Positions 8,532-17,013 of a stretch of DNA of 64,000 nucleotides are shown piece by piece; positions within the stretch are counted from its first letter, which is position 1, and each line of letters starts with the position of its first letter. The position numbers and the translations under genes were made by a program. The stretch comes from Mycolicibacterium sp. J2 (lineage in GTDB: Bacteria > Actinomycetota > Actinomycetes > Mycobacteriales > Mycobacteriaceae), in the NCBI RefSeq assembly GCF_026240945.1, contig NZ_JAPFPY010000016.1:1-64000 (forward strand), given 5' to 3'. Under the pieces are notes generated by a model. That model was not told the origin of the DNA and made no database searches. It saw only the letters and a list, made by a program, of their open reading frames with translations.

Positions 8532-9565
8532 GCGCGTGCCTTCCCGAGGCTCTCACCGAGTATGCCCGTCGGCCGGATGAGCAGCACCAGGACCAGCAGC
8601 ACGAAAGCGACCACGTCGCGCCATTGCGTGCCGAACAGCGCCTGGCCGTAGTTCTCCATGATGCCGAGGATCAGACCGCCGAGCAGGGCGCCGCGCAGGT
8701 TACCGATGCCGCCGAGCACCGCGGCGGAGAATGCCTTGATACCCAACAGGAATCCGCCCGAGTAGATGATGCCCTGTGGCAGTTTCATGATGTAGAGCAA
8801 TGCGGCCGCACCGGCGAGCAGACCACCGATGAGGAATGTGGTCATGATGACCCGTTCCCGGGAGACCCCCATCAACGTCGCGGTGGTGGGATCCTGGGCG
8901 ACCGCGCGGATCCCGCGGCCGAACTTGGTGCGGTTGATCGCGATATCGGTCAGCACCGCCAACACCAGCGCCGCGACGACGATCACGATGGTCACGTTGG
9001 AGACGGTGGCCCCGAAGATGGTGAACTGAGTCTTGGGCTGTACCAAGATGATCGGCTGCTGGGCGTTACTGCCGCCGTAGCCCTTGATGATCTTGGGCAA
9101 CACGAAGTGCACGAACTCCTGCAGCACGAAAGACATGCCGATCGCGGTAATCAGGAAGGTCAGTGCCCGGGCGTTGCGTTTGCGCAGCGGCCGGTAGGCC
9201 ACCACTTCCAGACCGACTGCGGCGGCACCGGATACGAGCATGGCCACCACCATGGCGATCGCCAGATAGAGCACCGTCAGCGCGATGCCCTTGTTGTAGG
9301 GCGTGCCACTGGGGGTGAACCCCAGGATGATGTCCAGCGCGAAGTAGGCGCCGAACATGCCGAGCATGAAGATCTCGGAATGGGCGAAGTTGATCAAGCG
9401 CAGCACACCGAACACGAGTGTGTAGCCGACCGCCACGAGTGCGTAGATCGCCCCCCAGGACAGTCCGTCAATGGTCAACTGGCCGAACCCGTTCACCAGG
9501 TTGTCGACGTTGAAGTTGATATTGGCTGCGGTGCAGACGTATTGACCGATGCAGTCGGGGGTCAT
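8528..9565 (-). CDS. livH: branched-chain amino acid ABC permease LivH
   Basis: A 345-residue permease of the LivH type. Family motifs include INGLSWGAIYALVAVGYTLV-like residues near 32-50, GVLRLINFAHSEIFMLG and the coupling segment GRGIRAVAQDPTTATLMGV. About eight membrane segments are visible. A short N-terminal stretch with two cysteines (DCIGQYVCTAA) precedes helix one and may face the outside. It is the first gene after the livK hairpin and overlaps livM by four bases. Confidence 0.9.
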   Translation of the reverse strand: MTPDCIGQYVCTAANINFNVDNLVNGFGQLTIDGLSWGAIYALVAVGYTLVFGVLRLINFAHSEIFMLGMFGAYFALDIILGFTPSGTPYNKGIALTVLYLAIAMVVAMLVSGAAAVGLEVVAYRPLRKRNARALTFLITAIGMSFVLQEFVHFVLPKIIKGYGGSNAQQPIILVQPKTQFTIFGATVSNVTIVIVVAALVLAVLTDIAINRTKFGRGIRAVAQDPTTATLMGVSRERVIMTTFLIGGLLAGAAALLYIMKLPQGIIYSGGFLLGIKAFSAAVLGGIGNLRGALLGGLILGIMENYGQALFGTQWRDVVAFVLLVLVLLIRPTGILGESLGKARA

Positions 9566-9608
9566 CCGGTGGTGAGCTCCTGATCGCTGGTGTGGCTGTC
9601 TGGAACAA

Positions 9609-9642
9609 GAACGCGCCCGGAACCGGGGTCCCGGACGCGTTC
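9609..9642 (-). terminator. intra-operon hairpin between livK and livHMGF
   Basis: Twelve-base arms (9609-9620, GAACGCGCCCGG, and 9631-9642) pair with only one G-T-type mismatch around a 10-base loop. The hairpin lies directly after the livK stop and before livH. This is the usual position for a partial terminator or mRNA stabiliser that allows more binding protein than permease to be made. Confidence 0.65.
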
Positions 9643-9655
9643 CGTCAGCAAGTCC

Positions 9656-10867
9656 CTACTGAACCTTGAAGATCCAGATCAGGTTGGTGGTGAGCTCACC
9701 CTTGTCGGTCCACTGGTAGTTACGGGCAATGCCCTGGCCGTTGTACTTCTTCACGAAGTCCAGCAGGGCCGGCCGGGTGATGGCGCCCGAGTCGATGCCC
9801 TTGAGCAGGATGGTGCCGAGGTCGTAGCCCTCGGCGCTGTAGGTACCCGCGTCGGTGTTGAACTTCTTCTTGTACTCCTCGGCGAACGTCCCGGTGGCCG
9901 GGCCGCACGGGCACGCCAGGATGGCGTCCTTGGAGGCTTCGCCGGCCTGCTTGACGAACTCGGGATCCTTGGTGCCGTCGGCCGAGGAGAAGACGCCGGT
10001 GTAGCCGCCGTCGCGCAGCTGCTGAACCAGCGGAGCCGCCTCGGAGTAGTAGCCGCCGTAGAACACGGCGTCCGGGCTGACACCCTTGACCTGGGTGACC
10101 GCGGCGGAGAAGTCCTTGTCGCCCTTCTTCACCGAGATGTTGCAGCCGGAATCGGCGACCGGACCCAGCGTGTCGCGGACCGCGGTGGCCAGGCCCAGAC
10201 CGTAGTCGGTGCTGTCGTCGATCACGCAGATCTTCTTGAAGCCCAACGTGTTCTTCAAGTAGTTGGCTACCGACGGGCCCTGCACGGCGTCGTTGGCCAG
10301 GCCGCGGAAGAAGGTCTTCCAGCCGTTCTGGCTCAGCGTCGGGTTGGTGGCCGAGGCGGTTGCAGCGACCAGACCGGCCTGGTCGAACACCGTTCCGGTG
10401 GCCTTGGTCTCGCCAGAGAACGCCGGGCCGACCAAGCCGATGGTGTACTGGTCGTCGACGATCTGCGGGGCGATGGCCGTCGCCTTCTGCGGGTCACCCT
10501 CGGTGTCGAACGGCTTGAGTTGGACCTGGCAGCCGGGATTGGCGGCGTTGTGCTTGTCGATCGCCAGCTGCACGCCGTTCTTGATGTTGATGCCGAGCGC
10601 GGCGTCCGGGCCGTTGAGCGCACCGGCCATCGCGATGGACACGGGCGGGCAGGTGGCCTTGCCATCGCCGGCAGGATCGGCGGGGGCGGCACCGCTGGCG
10701 GCCTTGACCTCCGCGCCGTTCTCGTCGATCTGGACCTGTTCGACGATCTTCAGGTCCGCCTTGGACGTGCTCTGTTCGGGGGCGGACTGGTTGCACCCGG
10801 CAATACCGAGTACCAGCAGGCCAGCACCACCGAGCGCAAATGCATTCCGTGCCACGCGACCGCGCAC
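9656..10867 (-). CDS. livK: branched-chain amino acid ABC transporter substrate-binding lipoprotein
   Basis: A 403-residue periplasmic binding protein of the Leu/Ile/Val family (type I fold). The GTG start at 10867 follows GGAGGTGAAGC. Residues 1-25 form a lipoprotein signal with lipobox I-A-G-C, so the mature protein should be anchored in the membrane through that Cys. A linker of about 50 residues precedes the binding domain, which begins CPPVSIAMAGALNGPDAALG. Motifs DDSTDYGLGLA and VFYGGYYSEAAPL fit the ligand-binding cleft. It is the first gene of the liv operon and lies downstream of pdtaR in the same direction, with about 200 bp between them. Confidence 0.9.
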   Translation of the reverse strand: MRGRVARNAFALGGAGLLVLGIAGCNQSAPEQSTSKADLKIVEQVQIDENGAEVKAASGAAPADPAGDGKATCPPVSIAMAGALNGPDAALGINIKNGVQLAIDKHNAANPGCQVQLKPFDTEGDPQKATAIAPQIVDDQYTIGLVGPAFSGETKATGTVFDQAGLVAATASATNPTLSQNGWKTFFRGLANDAVQGPSVANYLKNTLGFKKICVIDDSTDYGLGLATAVRDTLGPVADSGCNISVKKGDKDFSAAVTQVKGVSPDAVFYGGYYSEAAPLVQQLRDGGYTGVFSSADGTKDPEFVKQAGEASKDAILACPCGPATGTFAEEYKKKFNTDAGTYSAEGYDLGTILLKGIDSGAITRPALLDFVKKYNGQGIARNYQWTDKGELTTNLIWIFKVQ

Positions 10868-11065
10868 GCTTCACCTCCGAGTCATGGATTCCGACGGCAT
10901 CAACGATTCGGCCAGGTGGGCCGGTCGCTGAGGCTTCGGGTAGACACTAGCCAACCGGTCGCCGCGTTGCGTGATGTTGAACGATTGCCCATAGCGCACC
11001 GGTGGCGCGAGCAGGCGATAGCCCCAGACCGGAAACGCAGTGTTAACTCAGCCCGGCCACAGCGA

Positions 11066-11677
11066 TCAGGCAGACGAGGATTCGCCGCCGGGCGTGTCGA
11101 GGGTTTCCAGCACCACCTCGGCGACCCGCTTCATGGTGGTGCGCCGGTCCATCGCCGCCCGCTGGATCCATTTGAAGGCTTCGGGTTCGGTCATCCCCTG
11201 GTTGGCCTGGAGCAAACCTTTGGCGCGCTCGACCAGCTTGCGCGTCTCCAGCCGGTCGGAGAGGTTGGCGACCTCGCTCTCCAGCGCGCTGATCTCACTG
11301 AACCGGCTGACCGCCACCTCGATGGCCGGGATCAGGTCGGTGATGGAGAACGGTTTGACCAGGTAGGCCATGGCGCCGGCGTCACGGGCCCGCTCGACGA
11401 GCTCGCGCTGCGAGAACGCGGTCAGGATGACGATGGGCGCGATGCGCTTGGCGGCGATCTCGGATGCGGCGTCGATACCGTCGCGGCGCGGCATCTTGAC
11501 GTCCATGATGACCAGGTCGGGCTTGAGGCTTTCGGCCAGATCGACCGCTTCCTGCCCGTCCCCGGCCTGCCCGACGACCTCATAACCTTCCTCGCGCAGC
11601 ATTTCGGCCAGGTCGAGTCGGATCAGGGCTTCGTCCTCGGCGACGAGGACGCGGCGTGGAGCGGGAGCGTCGGTCAT
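11066..11677 (-). CDS. pdtaR: response regulator with ANTAR RNA-binding domain, PdtaR
   Basis: About 203 residues, very close to M. tuberculosis PdtaR (Rv1626). The receiver domain covers residues 8-125: acidic pocket E14-D15, phosphate acceptor D59 in VIMDVKMPRRDG, and KPFS at the end. A coiled linker (EISALESEVANLSDRLETRK) and the C-terminal ANTAR domain follow (VERAKGLLQ...EAFKWIQRAAMDRRTTMKRVAEVVLE). ANTAR domains bind paired hairpins in nascent RNA and act as antiterminators. The kinase partner PdtaS is encoded elsewhere in mycobacteria. ATG 11677 gives the family-like N-terminus; ATG 11686 adds three residues. Confidence 0.92.
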   Translation of the reverse strand: MTDAPAPRRVLVAEDEALIRLDLAEMLREEGYEVVGQAGDGQEAVDLAESLKPDLVIMDVKMPRRDGIDAASEIAAKRIAPIVILTAFSQRELVERARDAGAMAYLVKPFSITDLIPAIEVAVSRFSEISALESEVANLSDRLETRKLVERAKGLLQANQGMTEPEAFKWIQRAAMDRRTTMKRVAEVVLETLDTPGGESSSA

Positions 11678-11805
11678 GTCGAACATTGTCGCGTGAGAAT
11701 GGCCGGACAGCTACCTCGGGGTAACTTGGCGCGTCGCGGCACAGGGGTCCCTGGTGGCCGGCGCCGGTATCGGCATCCTCTATGGTGGGAGTCCGCAGCG
11801 GTACG

Positions 11806-11882
11806 GCCCTCGTATCCCAACTGGCAGAGGAAACGGATTCAAAACCCGTGCAGTGTGAGTTCGAATCTCACCGAGGGCACCA
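11806..11882 (+). tRNA. tRNA with CAA (Leu) anticodon, short variable arm
   Basis: A full cloverleaf with encoded CCA. The acceptor arms are GCCCTCG (11806-11812) and CGAGGGC (11872-11878), with discriminator A 11879 and CCA 11880-11882. The anticodon stem-loop is 11833-11849 with loop TTCAAAA, giving anticodon CAA at 11840-11842, read as Leu. The T arm is GTGAG-TTCGAAT-CTCAC. The variable region is only five bases (11850-11854), whereas bacterial tRNA-Leu normally has a long variable arm. One A-C mismatch closes the anticodon stem. The gene is on the opposite strand to pdtaR, 128 bp away. Confidence 0.9.
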
Positions 11883-11955
11883 GTACGACCAGCCATGATC
11901 GGGTCGATCGGTCAGCAGATCGCCACAGCGGGCGTCGGCAGATAACTCGCACGAT

Positions 11956-11982
11956 GATGGGCCGCGCCCGACGCGGCCCATC
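11956..11982 (-). terminator. terminator hairpin after first glycoside hydrolase gene
   Basis: Perfect 11-base arms, GATGGGCCGCG (11956-11966) and its complement (11972-11982), with loop CCCGA. It lies 22 bases beyond the stop codon of the gene at 12005. It resembles the terminator at 14800-14834 in sequence, as expected for two copies of one duplicated unit. Confidence 0.75.
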
Positions 11983-12004
11983 GTTCGTGGAACGATCAGA
12001 TGCC

Positions 12005-14089
12005 CTATCCGGCGGCGCCACCCGTGGTGGCTGACGCCGAGCCGGTCTCCTCCCGATGCGAGGAATTCGCCGGCGGTGCTCCTGTGACGGCCGTCCGCGG
12101 CAGGTCGCCTGTGACGGGCTTGGGCCCGGCTTCTGACTTGCCGTCGCGCGCCGGATGCCTCGGCTTCGTACCCGGACCAGTTGAACCCGTCGCACCCTTT
12201 CCGGCGGCCGCCGCGTCGGGCGTCGTGGTGGCTGGCTTTGGGGCCGCCGCCTTCGGGGTGGCGACCTTCGCGGTATCAACTTCCGCGGTATCAACCTTCG
12301 CCGTAACAGCCTGCGAACTGGAAACGGTTGCTTCGGAACTGCTTTCGACTTCGGTCGTGTCGTCGGTCCGGGACGTTGCAGCCTCCGCCGATTCCGTCGA
12401 TTTCGCCGGCTCGGCCGGCTCGGCTGTAGTGACAGTGCCGACAGGCTCTGCGGTCGCCGGGACAGGAGAGGCGGACGGAGCCGACGTCGCAGGATCCTCG
12501 GCGGCGGGAGGCTGTTCGGCGCTGGCGGGCGCATCATCGGCAGCGGTCACCTCGGTCCGAATGGCATCGGGGGCGACAGGATCAGCGACCACACCGGCGG
12601 CCGCCGTGCCGGTCGCGGTGTTCGACGACTGGGCTTCCGTCAAGTCCGTGCGCACAGCGGGCGCCGAGGCCTGGACCGCGTCGTCCGCGGCGAGGGGGCT
12701 GCCGTTACTCACCCGGGCGGCACTGACGGCCGTGGTTGCCGTCACAGTCTGACCGGTCAGACCCGACACCAGTTGCCCGATGACCTTGAATAGCTGGCCA
12801 ACGGCATCCACCACCGACTTGACCACCGTCACGACGAGGTTCGGGATAAAGGTCAGCACATTCTTGATGAGCTGCCCGATCATGTCGAGCAATGACGGCA
12901 CGGGCTCGGTCGGAGGCGATGGCTGCAGCGATTCGATGAACTGTTTGAGGAGGAGCGCAACGGCTTTCGGTGTGCCATCGGAGTTGAAGAGGCCGAAGTG
13001 CGCCTCGTCGTTGGTGAGGTCTTCGTCGGGCGCGGCAGAGTCTTTCGTGGTGTACAGGAAAATTGGACCGGCTCCAGAAAATGTCTGCCAATACTGGATG
13101 AGATCCTGGATGTACGCCATCTGCTGATCTTCGGAGACCTGATTTGTCGGCAGACCATATTCGCTTATCCAGATTTTGAGTTGTTCCTGGCCGGGTGCAA
13201 GATAGGAATCTATAAGTTGTCGCAGTTGCTCGACCTGATACAACGGCGTTTCCTTATACCAGGGAACGGTATTTCCTTCGGAAAACTTCAGATCGTATTT
13301 GTATGGATGGAAAGATAAAGCGTCAAAATATCCGTTCGCACCGGCCGCGTACATCGCTTGCACGAAGTCGACGGGATTCATTGTCACATCACCCCACGTC
13401 AGACCGGCGCCGACGACAGCGCCGATGACGGTGATCGGCGCCCCGATCTGGGCGGATGCTTGCTTGAGCGCGACATAGGTGACCTTGAGCATGTTGGTGT
13501 ATTCGACGGGATCCACCGGATTCCAGAAGAACGCCGCGTTCGGCTCATTCCAGACCTCATATGCCTGGATGGCGTCGCCGTAGCGCAGCGCCACCGACTT
13601 GGCAAAGGAGGCAAACTCGTTGACATCGGCCGGATGACCGTTGATCGGAGTCGATTCCGTCGCCCACCATGGCGTCGAATTGAGCACACCCAGGATGCCC
13701 ATGCCCTTGGCGCGCGCGGCGTTGACGACCATGTCCATCTGGCCCCACTGCGCATCACCCCATGGCGAACCGAGGTCAGGGTCCAGCGGCTGTACGCCCG
13801 CCCAGGGGATCATGATCCGCACGTTGGTGACACCCAACGATTTCATGAGGTCGAGTTGGGCATTGACCGCGTCGATATCGGTGGTGAAGTAAAGGCTGGA
13901 ATCCGAGATCCCCACCGTCGAGGACGAGTCGTCGATAGCGCTGGCCAGCTCGATCTGGCTCGAATCGAGTCGCATCCGACCGTCGATCACGAAATGGCTG
14001 CCGGTTGCGGCAATAACCGACGCGGCGGTCACACCGACCAGAGCTCTGATCACCATGCTGCGGGCCCGCGCTAGAATATGCTCGAACAT
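12005..14089 (-). CDS. secreted glycoside hydrolase (clan A, GH39-like), copy 1
   Basis: A 694-residue secreted enzyme. ATG 14089 is chosen because GAGGTGG lies five bases upstream; the frame stays open further, but with no signal-like start. Residues 12-35 form a membrane or signal segment. A (beta/alpha)8 glycosidase domain spans about residues 55-400, with acid/base Glu182 in VWNEPN and probable nucleophile Glu310 in WISEYGLP, both intact. A hydrophobic helical segment follows (SLLDMIGQLIKNVLTFIPNL...), then about 230 residues rich in Ala, Thr, Glu, Pro and Lys, a likely wall-embedded tail. It is a paralog of the next gene. The substrate is unknown; mycobacterial wall arabinan or a plant polysaccharide are both possible. 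Confidence 0.8.
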   Translation of the reverse strand: MFEHILARARSMVIRALVGVTAASVIAATGSHFVIDGRMRLDSSQIELASAIDDSSSTVGISDSSLYFTTDIDAVNAQLDLMKSLGVTNVRIMIPWAGVQPLDPDLGSPWGDAQWGQMDMVVNAARAKGMGILGVLNSTPWWATESTPINGHPADVNEFASFAKSVALRYGDAIQAYEVWNEPNAAFFWNPVDPVEYTNMLKVTYVALKQASAQIGAPITVIGAVVGAGLTWGDVTMNPVDFVQAMYAAGANGYFDALSFHPYKYDLKFSEGNTVPWYKETPLYQVEQLRQLIDSYLAPGQEQLKIWISEYGLPTNQVSEDQQMAYIQDLIQYWQTFSGAGPIFLYTTKDSAAPDEDLTNDEAHFGLFNSDGTPKAVALLLKQFIESLQPSPPTEPVPSLLDMIGQLIKNVLTFIPNLVVTVVKSVVDAVGQLFKVIGQLVSGLTGQTVTATTAVSAARVSNGSPLAADDAVQASAPAVRTDLTEAQSSNTATGTAAAGVVADPVAPDAIRTEVTAADDAPASAEQPPAAEDPATSAPSASPVPATAEPVGTVTTAEPAEPAKSTESAEAATSRTDDTTEVESSSEATVSSSQAVTAKVDTAEVDTAKVATPKAAAPKPATTTPDAAAAGKGATGSTGPGTKPRHPARDGKSEAGPKPVTGDLPRTAVTGAPPANSSHREETGSASATTGGAAG

Positions 14090-14178
14090 TTTGACCACCT
14101 CAGTTTTCTGCCGAGCCATCGGGGCGTGACATTGACTTTGCTGGAAACTAACCCCGTGGAACTGTCGGTGGCGATACC

Positions 14179-14190
14179 TACCGGACGGTA
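14179..14190. promoter_or_regulatory. inverted repeat upstream of hydrolase copy 1
   Basis: TACCG-GA-CGGTA is a perfect 12-base dyad about 90 bases upstream of the start codon. It occupies the same place, relative to the conserved TGACATTG and GGTGGC landmarks, as the CTTACT/AGTAAG dyad of copy 2. Candidate operator or 5' leader hairpin. Confidence 0.35.
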
Positions 14191-14540
14191 AGGGCCTAAT
14201 GACCACAAGCAGGAGACAAAAGGCATCGCGCTACCAGAAAATGTCACTCTTTATCCGCATCAACGCAATGTTGGCAAACATTAGCCGTCTAGAACAACCA
14301 ACTATCGGTCGGACAACCCGCGCGTTGACACCTACCCTTGACATTGGCTTGGACGGATGCCATCACCGCAGCACCCGACGGTCCAAGCACGCGGAACGGG
14401 CCATGCGAGGCCTGCCGTTTTTATTCCCAGCATCCGGTGCCAAGCACCTCTTTCTCGCGCTCGGCGAGCGACAGCCCCACCTCCCGCGACACTCCCAGCA
14501 AAGACTTATGCGCATGAATACTTTCGAATGACCACCTCAC

Positions 14541-14783
14541 GCCGGCGGTAGTACTACGCCGATGCGACCGGCCCACGCTTTGCTGGACTCAGCATCAGCT
14601 GCCGCATCAGCACCACGACCACCCGGGGGCTATGACGTGCCCCAGCCTTTCCTCGGCTGCCACATGCAGGTACCTCGAAGAGGTAAACCGCGCCACCGCA
14701 ACGGTTTTCAAGGAGCTGCGCTGATGTACCGATTCGTCAGCGATCGTCACGGCGCCGGCGTTCGTCCTGGCCTACGGCGCCAC
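14541..14783 (+). pseudogene. decayed fragment of the adenylate cyclase gene 5' end
   Basis: This stretch aligns by eye over its whole length with 17427-17674 of the intact cyclase gene, at roughly three bases in four. Shared words include GGTTTTCA, TTCGTC and CCCAGC-TTCCTCGG. The encoded peptide ADATGPRFAGLSISCRIST matches DDASGRRFAALTISCRIAT of the intact gene. The reading frame is broken by stops (TAG 14549-14551 and others) and by a frameshift after the CCCGGGGG run near 14625. Homology continues upstream to about 14490, where CGCGACACTCCCAGCAAAG matches the cyclase leader. The rest of the 756-bp gap (14090-14845) holds the hydrolase leader and no intact gene. Confidence 0.8.
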
Positions 14784-14799
14784 GGCACTGCAGACACGA

Positions 14800-14834
14800 A
14801 AATGACGGGCCGCGCGATCCGCGGCCCGTCATTT
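14800..14834 (-). terminator. terminator hairpin after second glycoside hydrolase gene
   Basis: Perfect 15-base arms (14800-14814 and 14820-14834; core TGACGGGCCGCG) flank loop CGATC. On the minus strand the hairpin is followed by T residues, a good intrinsic terminator 11 bases past the stop of the gene at 14846. Confidence 0.85.
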
Positions 14835-14845
14835 CCCCTCGTCTT

Positions 14846-16906
14846 TTACTCGGAGCCGCCGGCTCCTGACGATGCGGCACCCGACTTCTCCGAATCGCCC
14901 TCCCGCTGCGACGAGGTGGTCGCGGCCGGGGTCGACGTTGGACCATGACCGGGTTTGTCACCAACCCGGGGCTTCGGACCCCGCGGCGTGGCGGTCCCGT
15001 GACCGGGCTTCACCGTCGAGGTGTCCGGCTTCGCGCTATCCGGCTTGGTCGACTCCGGCTTGCCCGTATCCGGCGTGGTTGCCTCAGCCGCGGAGGTCTC
15101 CGGCTTCGCCTCGGGCGTCGAGGTTTCCGGTTTCGTCTCCGGAGCGGTCGTTTCGGGCTTGGTCGCTTCCGGCTTAGTGACCTCCGGTTCGCTGGTCTGC
15201 GGCTTGGCGGGTTCGGTCACCGCGCCGCTCTGCCCCGGTGCGGTCGTCGTCCCGGATTCCTCGGTGACAGAGGGGGTTTCGGGATCGGTGACCACAGGCT
15301 CAGTCACGACGGGCTCGGCCGAGGCAGGCTCGACCACAGGCTGGGTCACGACAGGCTCGGTTGTGGCCGGTTCCTCGGCGGTGGTGCCCTCGCCGGCTTG
15401 CACCTCAGCACTCACCGCCTCGGTCTTGCCCTTGGCTTTGTCATCGACGGTCTTCTCGTCCGCTGCCAGGTCACCGGAAGCCGCGGGTTCGGTCTCGTCG
15501 TGAGCCGCCTCCGGAGCGACGTCCTCGGCGATCGCGGCGTCGATCGAGACGCCCGCCCGCGCCGCACTCAGCGCGGTCGCCGAGGGCTGAGCACCCAGCA
15601 GTCCGCCGATGGCACTGACCAACTGCTTAACCACGTTCACCACCGAGTTCACCACCGTGGCGACGAGGTTGGGAACGAAGCTCAGCACGTTGGACACCAA
15701 CTGGCCGACGAACTCCAACAACGAAGCCAGCGGATTGGTCGCCGAGCAGCCGTCGAGGCAATCGATGAGCCGTTTGAGTTGTTTGAGCGCGGCCGCATCC
15801 TTGGGATTGCCGTTGGCGTCGAAAAGCCCGAAGAAGCGGTCGTCGCCGATGGCACTCAAATCGTCCTGGGTGGTGTACAGAAAAATGGGACCGGCACCCG
15901 AGAACGTCTGCCAGGTGTTGATCAGGTCGGTGATGAATTCGGCCTGTGTGCTGGCCGAGACCACACTGGTCGGCAAGCCGTACTCGCTGATCCAGATCTT
16001 GAGCTGTTCCTCGCCGGGGTCGATGTGCTGATCCATCAATTCCCGGATTTGCTCGACCTGGAACAGTGGCATCAATTCCTTCCAGTCGACGTCATTGCCC
16101 TCGGAAAACTTCGTGGTGAAGTTGTACGGGTGAAATGAGATGGCATCGAAATAGCCGTCGGCCCCCGCGTCGTACATGGCCTTGACGAAGTCGACGGGAT
16201 TCATGGTGAGCTCACCCCAGGTGAGGCCGGCTCCCACCACCGCACCGACGACGGTGATGTCCTGGTTCACGGCTTTCAGAGAGGTGTAGGTGGCCTTGAG
16301 CATCTCGGTGTACTCGACCGGGTCGGCGGGGTTCCAGAAGAACGAGGCGTTGGGCTCGTTCCACACCTCGTAGGCGCTGATCTTGTCGCCGTAACGTCGT
16401 GCCACCGCGGCCGCGAAATCGGCGAAGTCCTGCACGTTGGTCGGATGCCCGGTGCCGGTCGCCCCGTCGGTGGCCCAGCCCGGCGACCATTGCAGCACGC
16501 CAAGGATTCCCATGCCCCTGCGCGCGACCTCGCCGATGATCATGTCCAGCTTGCCCCAGTCCAGATCGGCATTCCAGTCGACGGGTCCGCCCGCGGGGTC
16601 CTGGGTCTGGATGTACAGCCAGGGCACCATGAGGCGCACGTTCGTCGCGCCGACCGACTGGATGAGGTCCAGCCGTTTCTTGATGTCTTCGATCGTGCCC
16701 TCGAAATAGATGTTCGAGTCGGCGATGCCCACCGTCGTCGAGGACTCCTCGATCGCGGCCGTGTTCTGCACCTGGTAGGCCGCGGTGTGGTGTACCGCGG
16801 GCATCGCGAAATGGCTGCCGGCCGCTGCAACAATGGCGGCGGTGGTCATCCCAATTACGGACCGGACCGCAATACCACGCAACGGCCCAGGGCGATAACC
16901 CCACAT
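14846..16906 (-). CDS. secreted glycoside hydrolase (clan A, GH39-like), copy 2
   Basis: A 686-residue paralog of the gene at 12005, similar along the signal segment, catalytic domain and hydrophobic helix. ATG 16906 follows GAGGTGGTCGAG, the same leader as copy 1. The catalytic pair is intact: Glu184 in VWNEPN and Glu308 in WISEYG. Differences include a five-residue insertion near residue 105 and a Cys pair (DCLDGC) before the helical segment, absent from copy 1. The C-terminal tail of about 250 residues is a different low-complexity sequence with many KPET/TKPE units, so the tails have diverged much faster than the enzyme. Likely anchored outside the membrane and acting on a polysaccharide not identifiable here. 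Confidence 0.8.
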   Translation of the reverse strand: MWGYRPGPLRGIAVRSVIGMTTAAIVAAAGSHFAMPAVHHTAAYQVQNTAAIEESSTTVGIADSNIYFEGTIEDIKKRLDLIQSVGATNVRLMVPWLYIQTQDPAGGPVDWNADLDWGKLDMIIGEVARRGMGILGVLQWSPGWATDGATGTGHPTNVQDFADFAAAVARRYGDKISAYEVWNEPNASFFWNPADPVEYTEMLKATYTSLKAVNQDITVVGAVVGAGLTWGELTMNPVDFVKAMYDAGADGYFDAISFHPYNFTTKFSEGNDVDWKELMPLFQVEQIRELMDQHIDPGEEQLKIWISEYGLPTSVVSASTQAEFITDLINTWQTFSGAGPIFLYTTQDDLSAIGDDRFFGLFDANGNPKDAAALKQLKRLIDCLDGCSATNPLASLLEFVGQLVSNVLSFVPNLVATVVNSVVNVVKQLVSAIGGLLGAQPSATALSAARAGVSIDAAIAEDVAPEAAHDETEPAASGDLAADEKTVDDKAKGKTEAVSAEVQAGEGTTAEEPATTEPVVTQPVVEPASAEPVVTEPVVTDPETPSVTEESGTTTAPGQSGAVTEPAKPQTSEPEVTKPEATKPETTAPETKPETSTPEAKPETSAAEATTPDTGKPESTKPDSAKPDTSTVKPGHGTATPRGPKPRVGDKPGHGPTSTPAATTSSQREGDSEKSGAASSGAGGSE

Positions 16907-16997
16907 CTCGACCACCTCTGTTCTTTTTTGCCGCCACGTCATCGATGCGGGCCTGACATTGCTAGGAAATTAACCGATGCGGTGGCATTTTGCGAAA

Positions 16998-17013
16998 CTT
17001 ACTATCGAGTAAG
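16998..17013. promoter_or_regulatory. inverted repeat upstream of hydrolase copy 2
   Basis: CTTACT-ATCG-AGTAAG is a perfect 16-base dyad in an AT-rich patch about 95 bases upstream of the ATG at 16906. Copy 1 has a different dyad in the equivalent position, so the symmetry rather than the exact sequence is shared. Candidate operator or RNA hairpin. Confidence 0.4.

Larger units (their letters stand above)
11956..14783. repeat. first copy of a tandem duplication (hydrolase + 5' part of cyclase gene)
   Basis: This copy runs from the terminator through the glycoside hydrolase gene and its upstream region to the decayed cyclase fragment. Element order and sequence match the second copy at about 14800-17674. 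Spacing is nearly equal, with unit length about 2.85 kb. Divergence is substantial, so the event is old. Boundaries are approximate. Confidence 0.75.

Noticed and set aside
11806..12004. Phage or island attachment site at the tRNA gene
   Set aside because: No integrase gene and no second copy of the tRNA 3' end is seen in the window; the nearby duplication is explained by tandem copying.
9590..12034. An 814-codon open frame on the plus strand
   Set aside because: It runs antisense to livK and pdtaR, crosses the tRNA gene, and its product is Arg/Gly/Val-rich with no family motif; typical GC-driven shadow frame.
14199..14531. A small gene between the two hydrolases
   Set aside because: It lies in the duplicated leader, lacks a ribosome-binding site, and its product has no coding character; the flanking cyclase relic explains the region.
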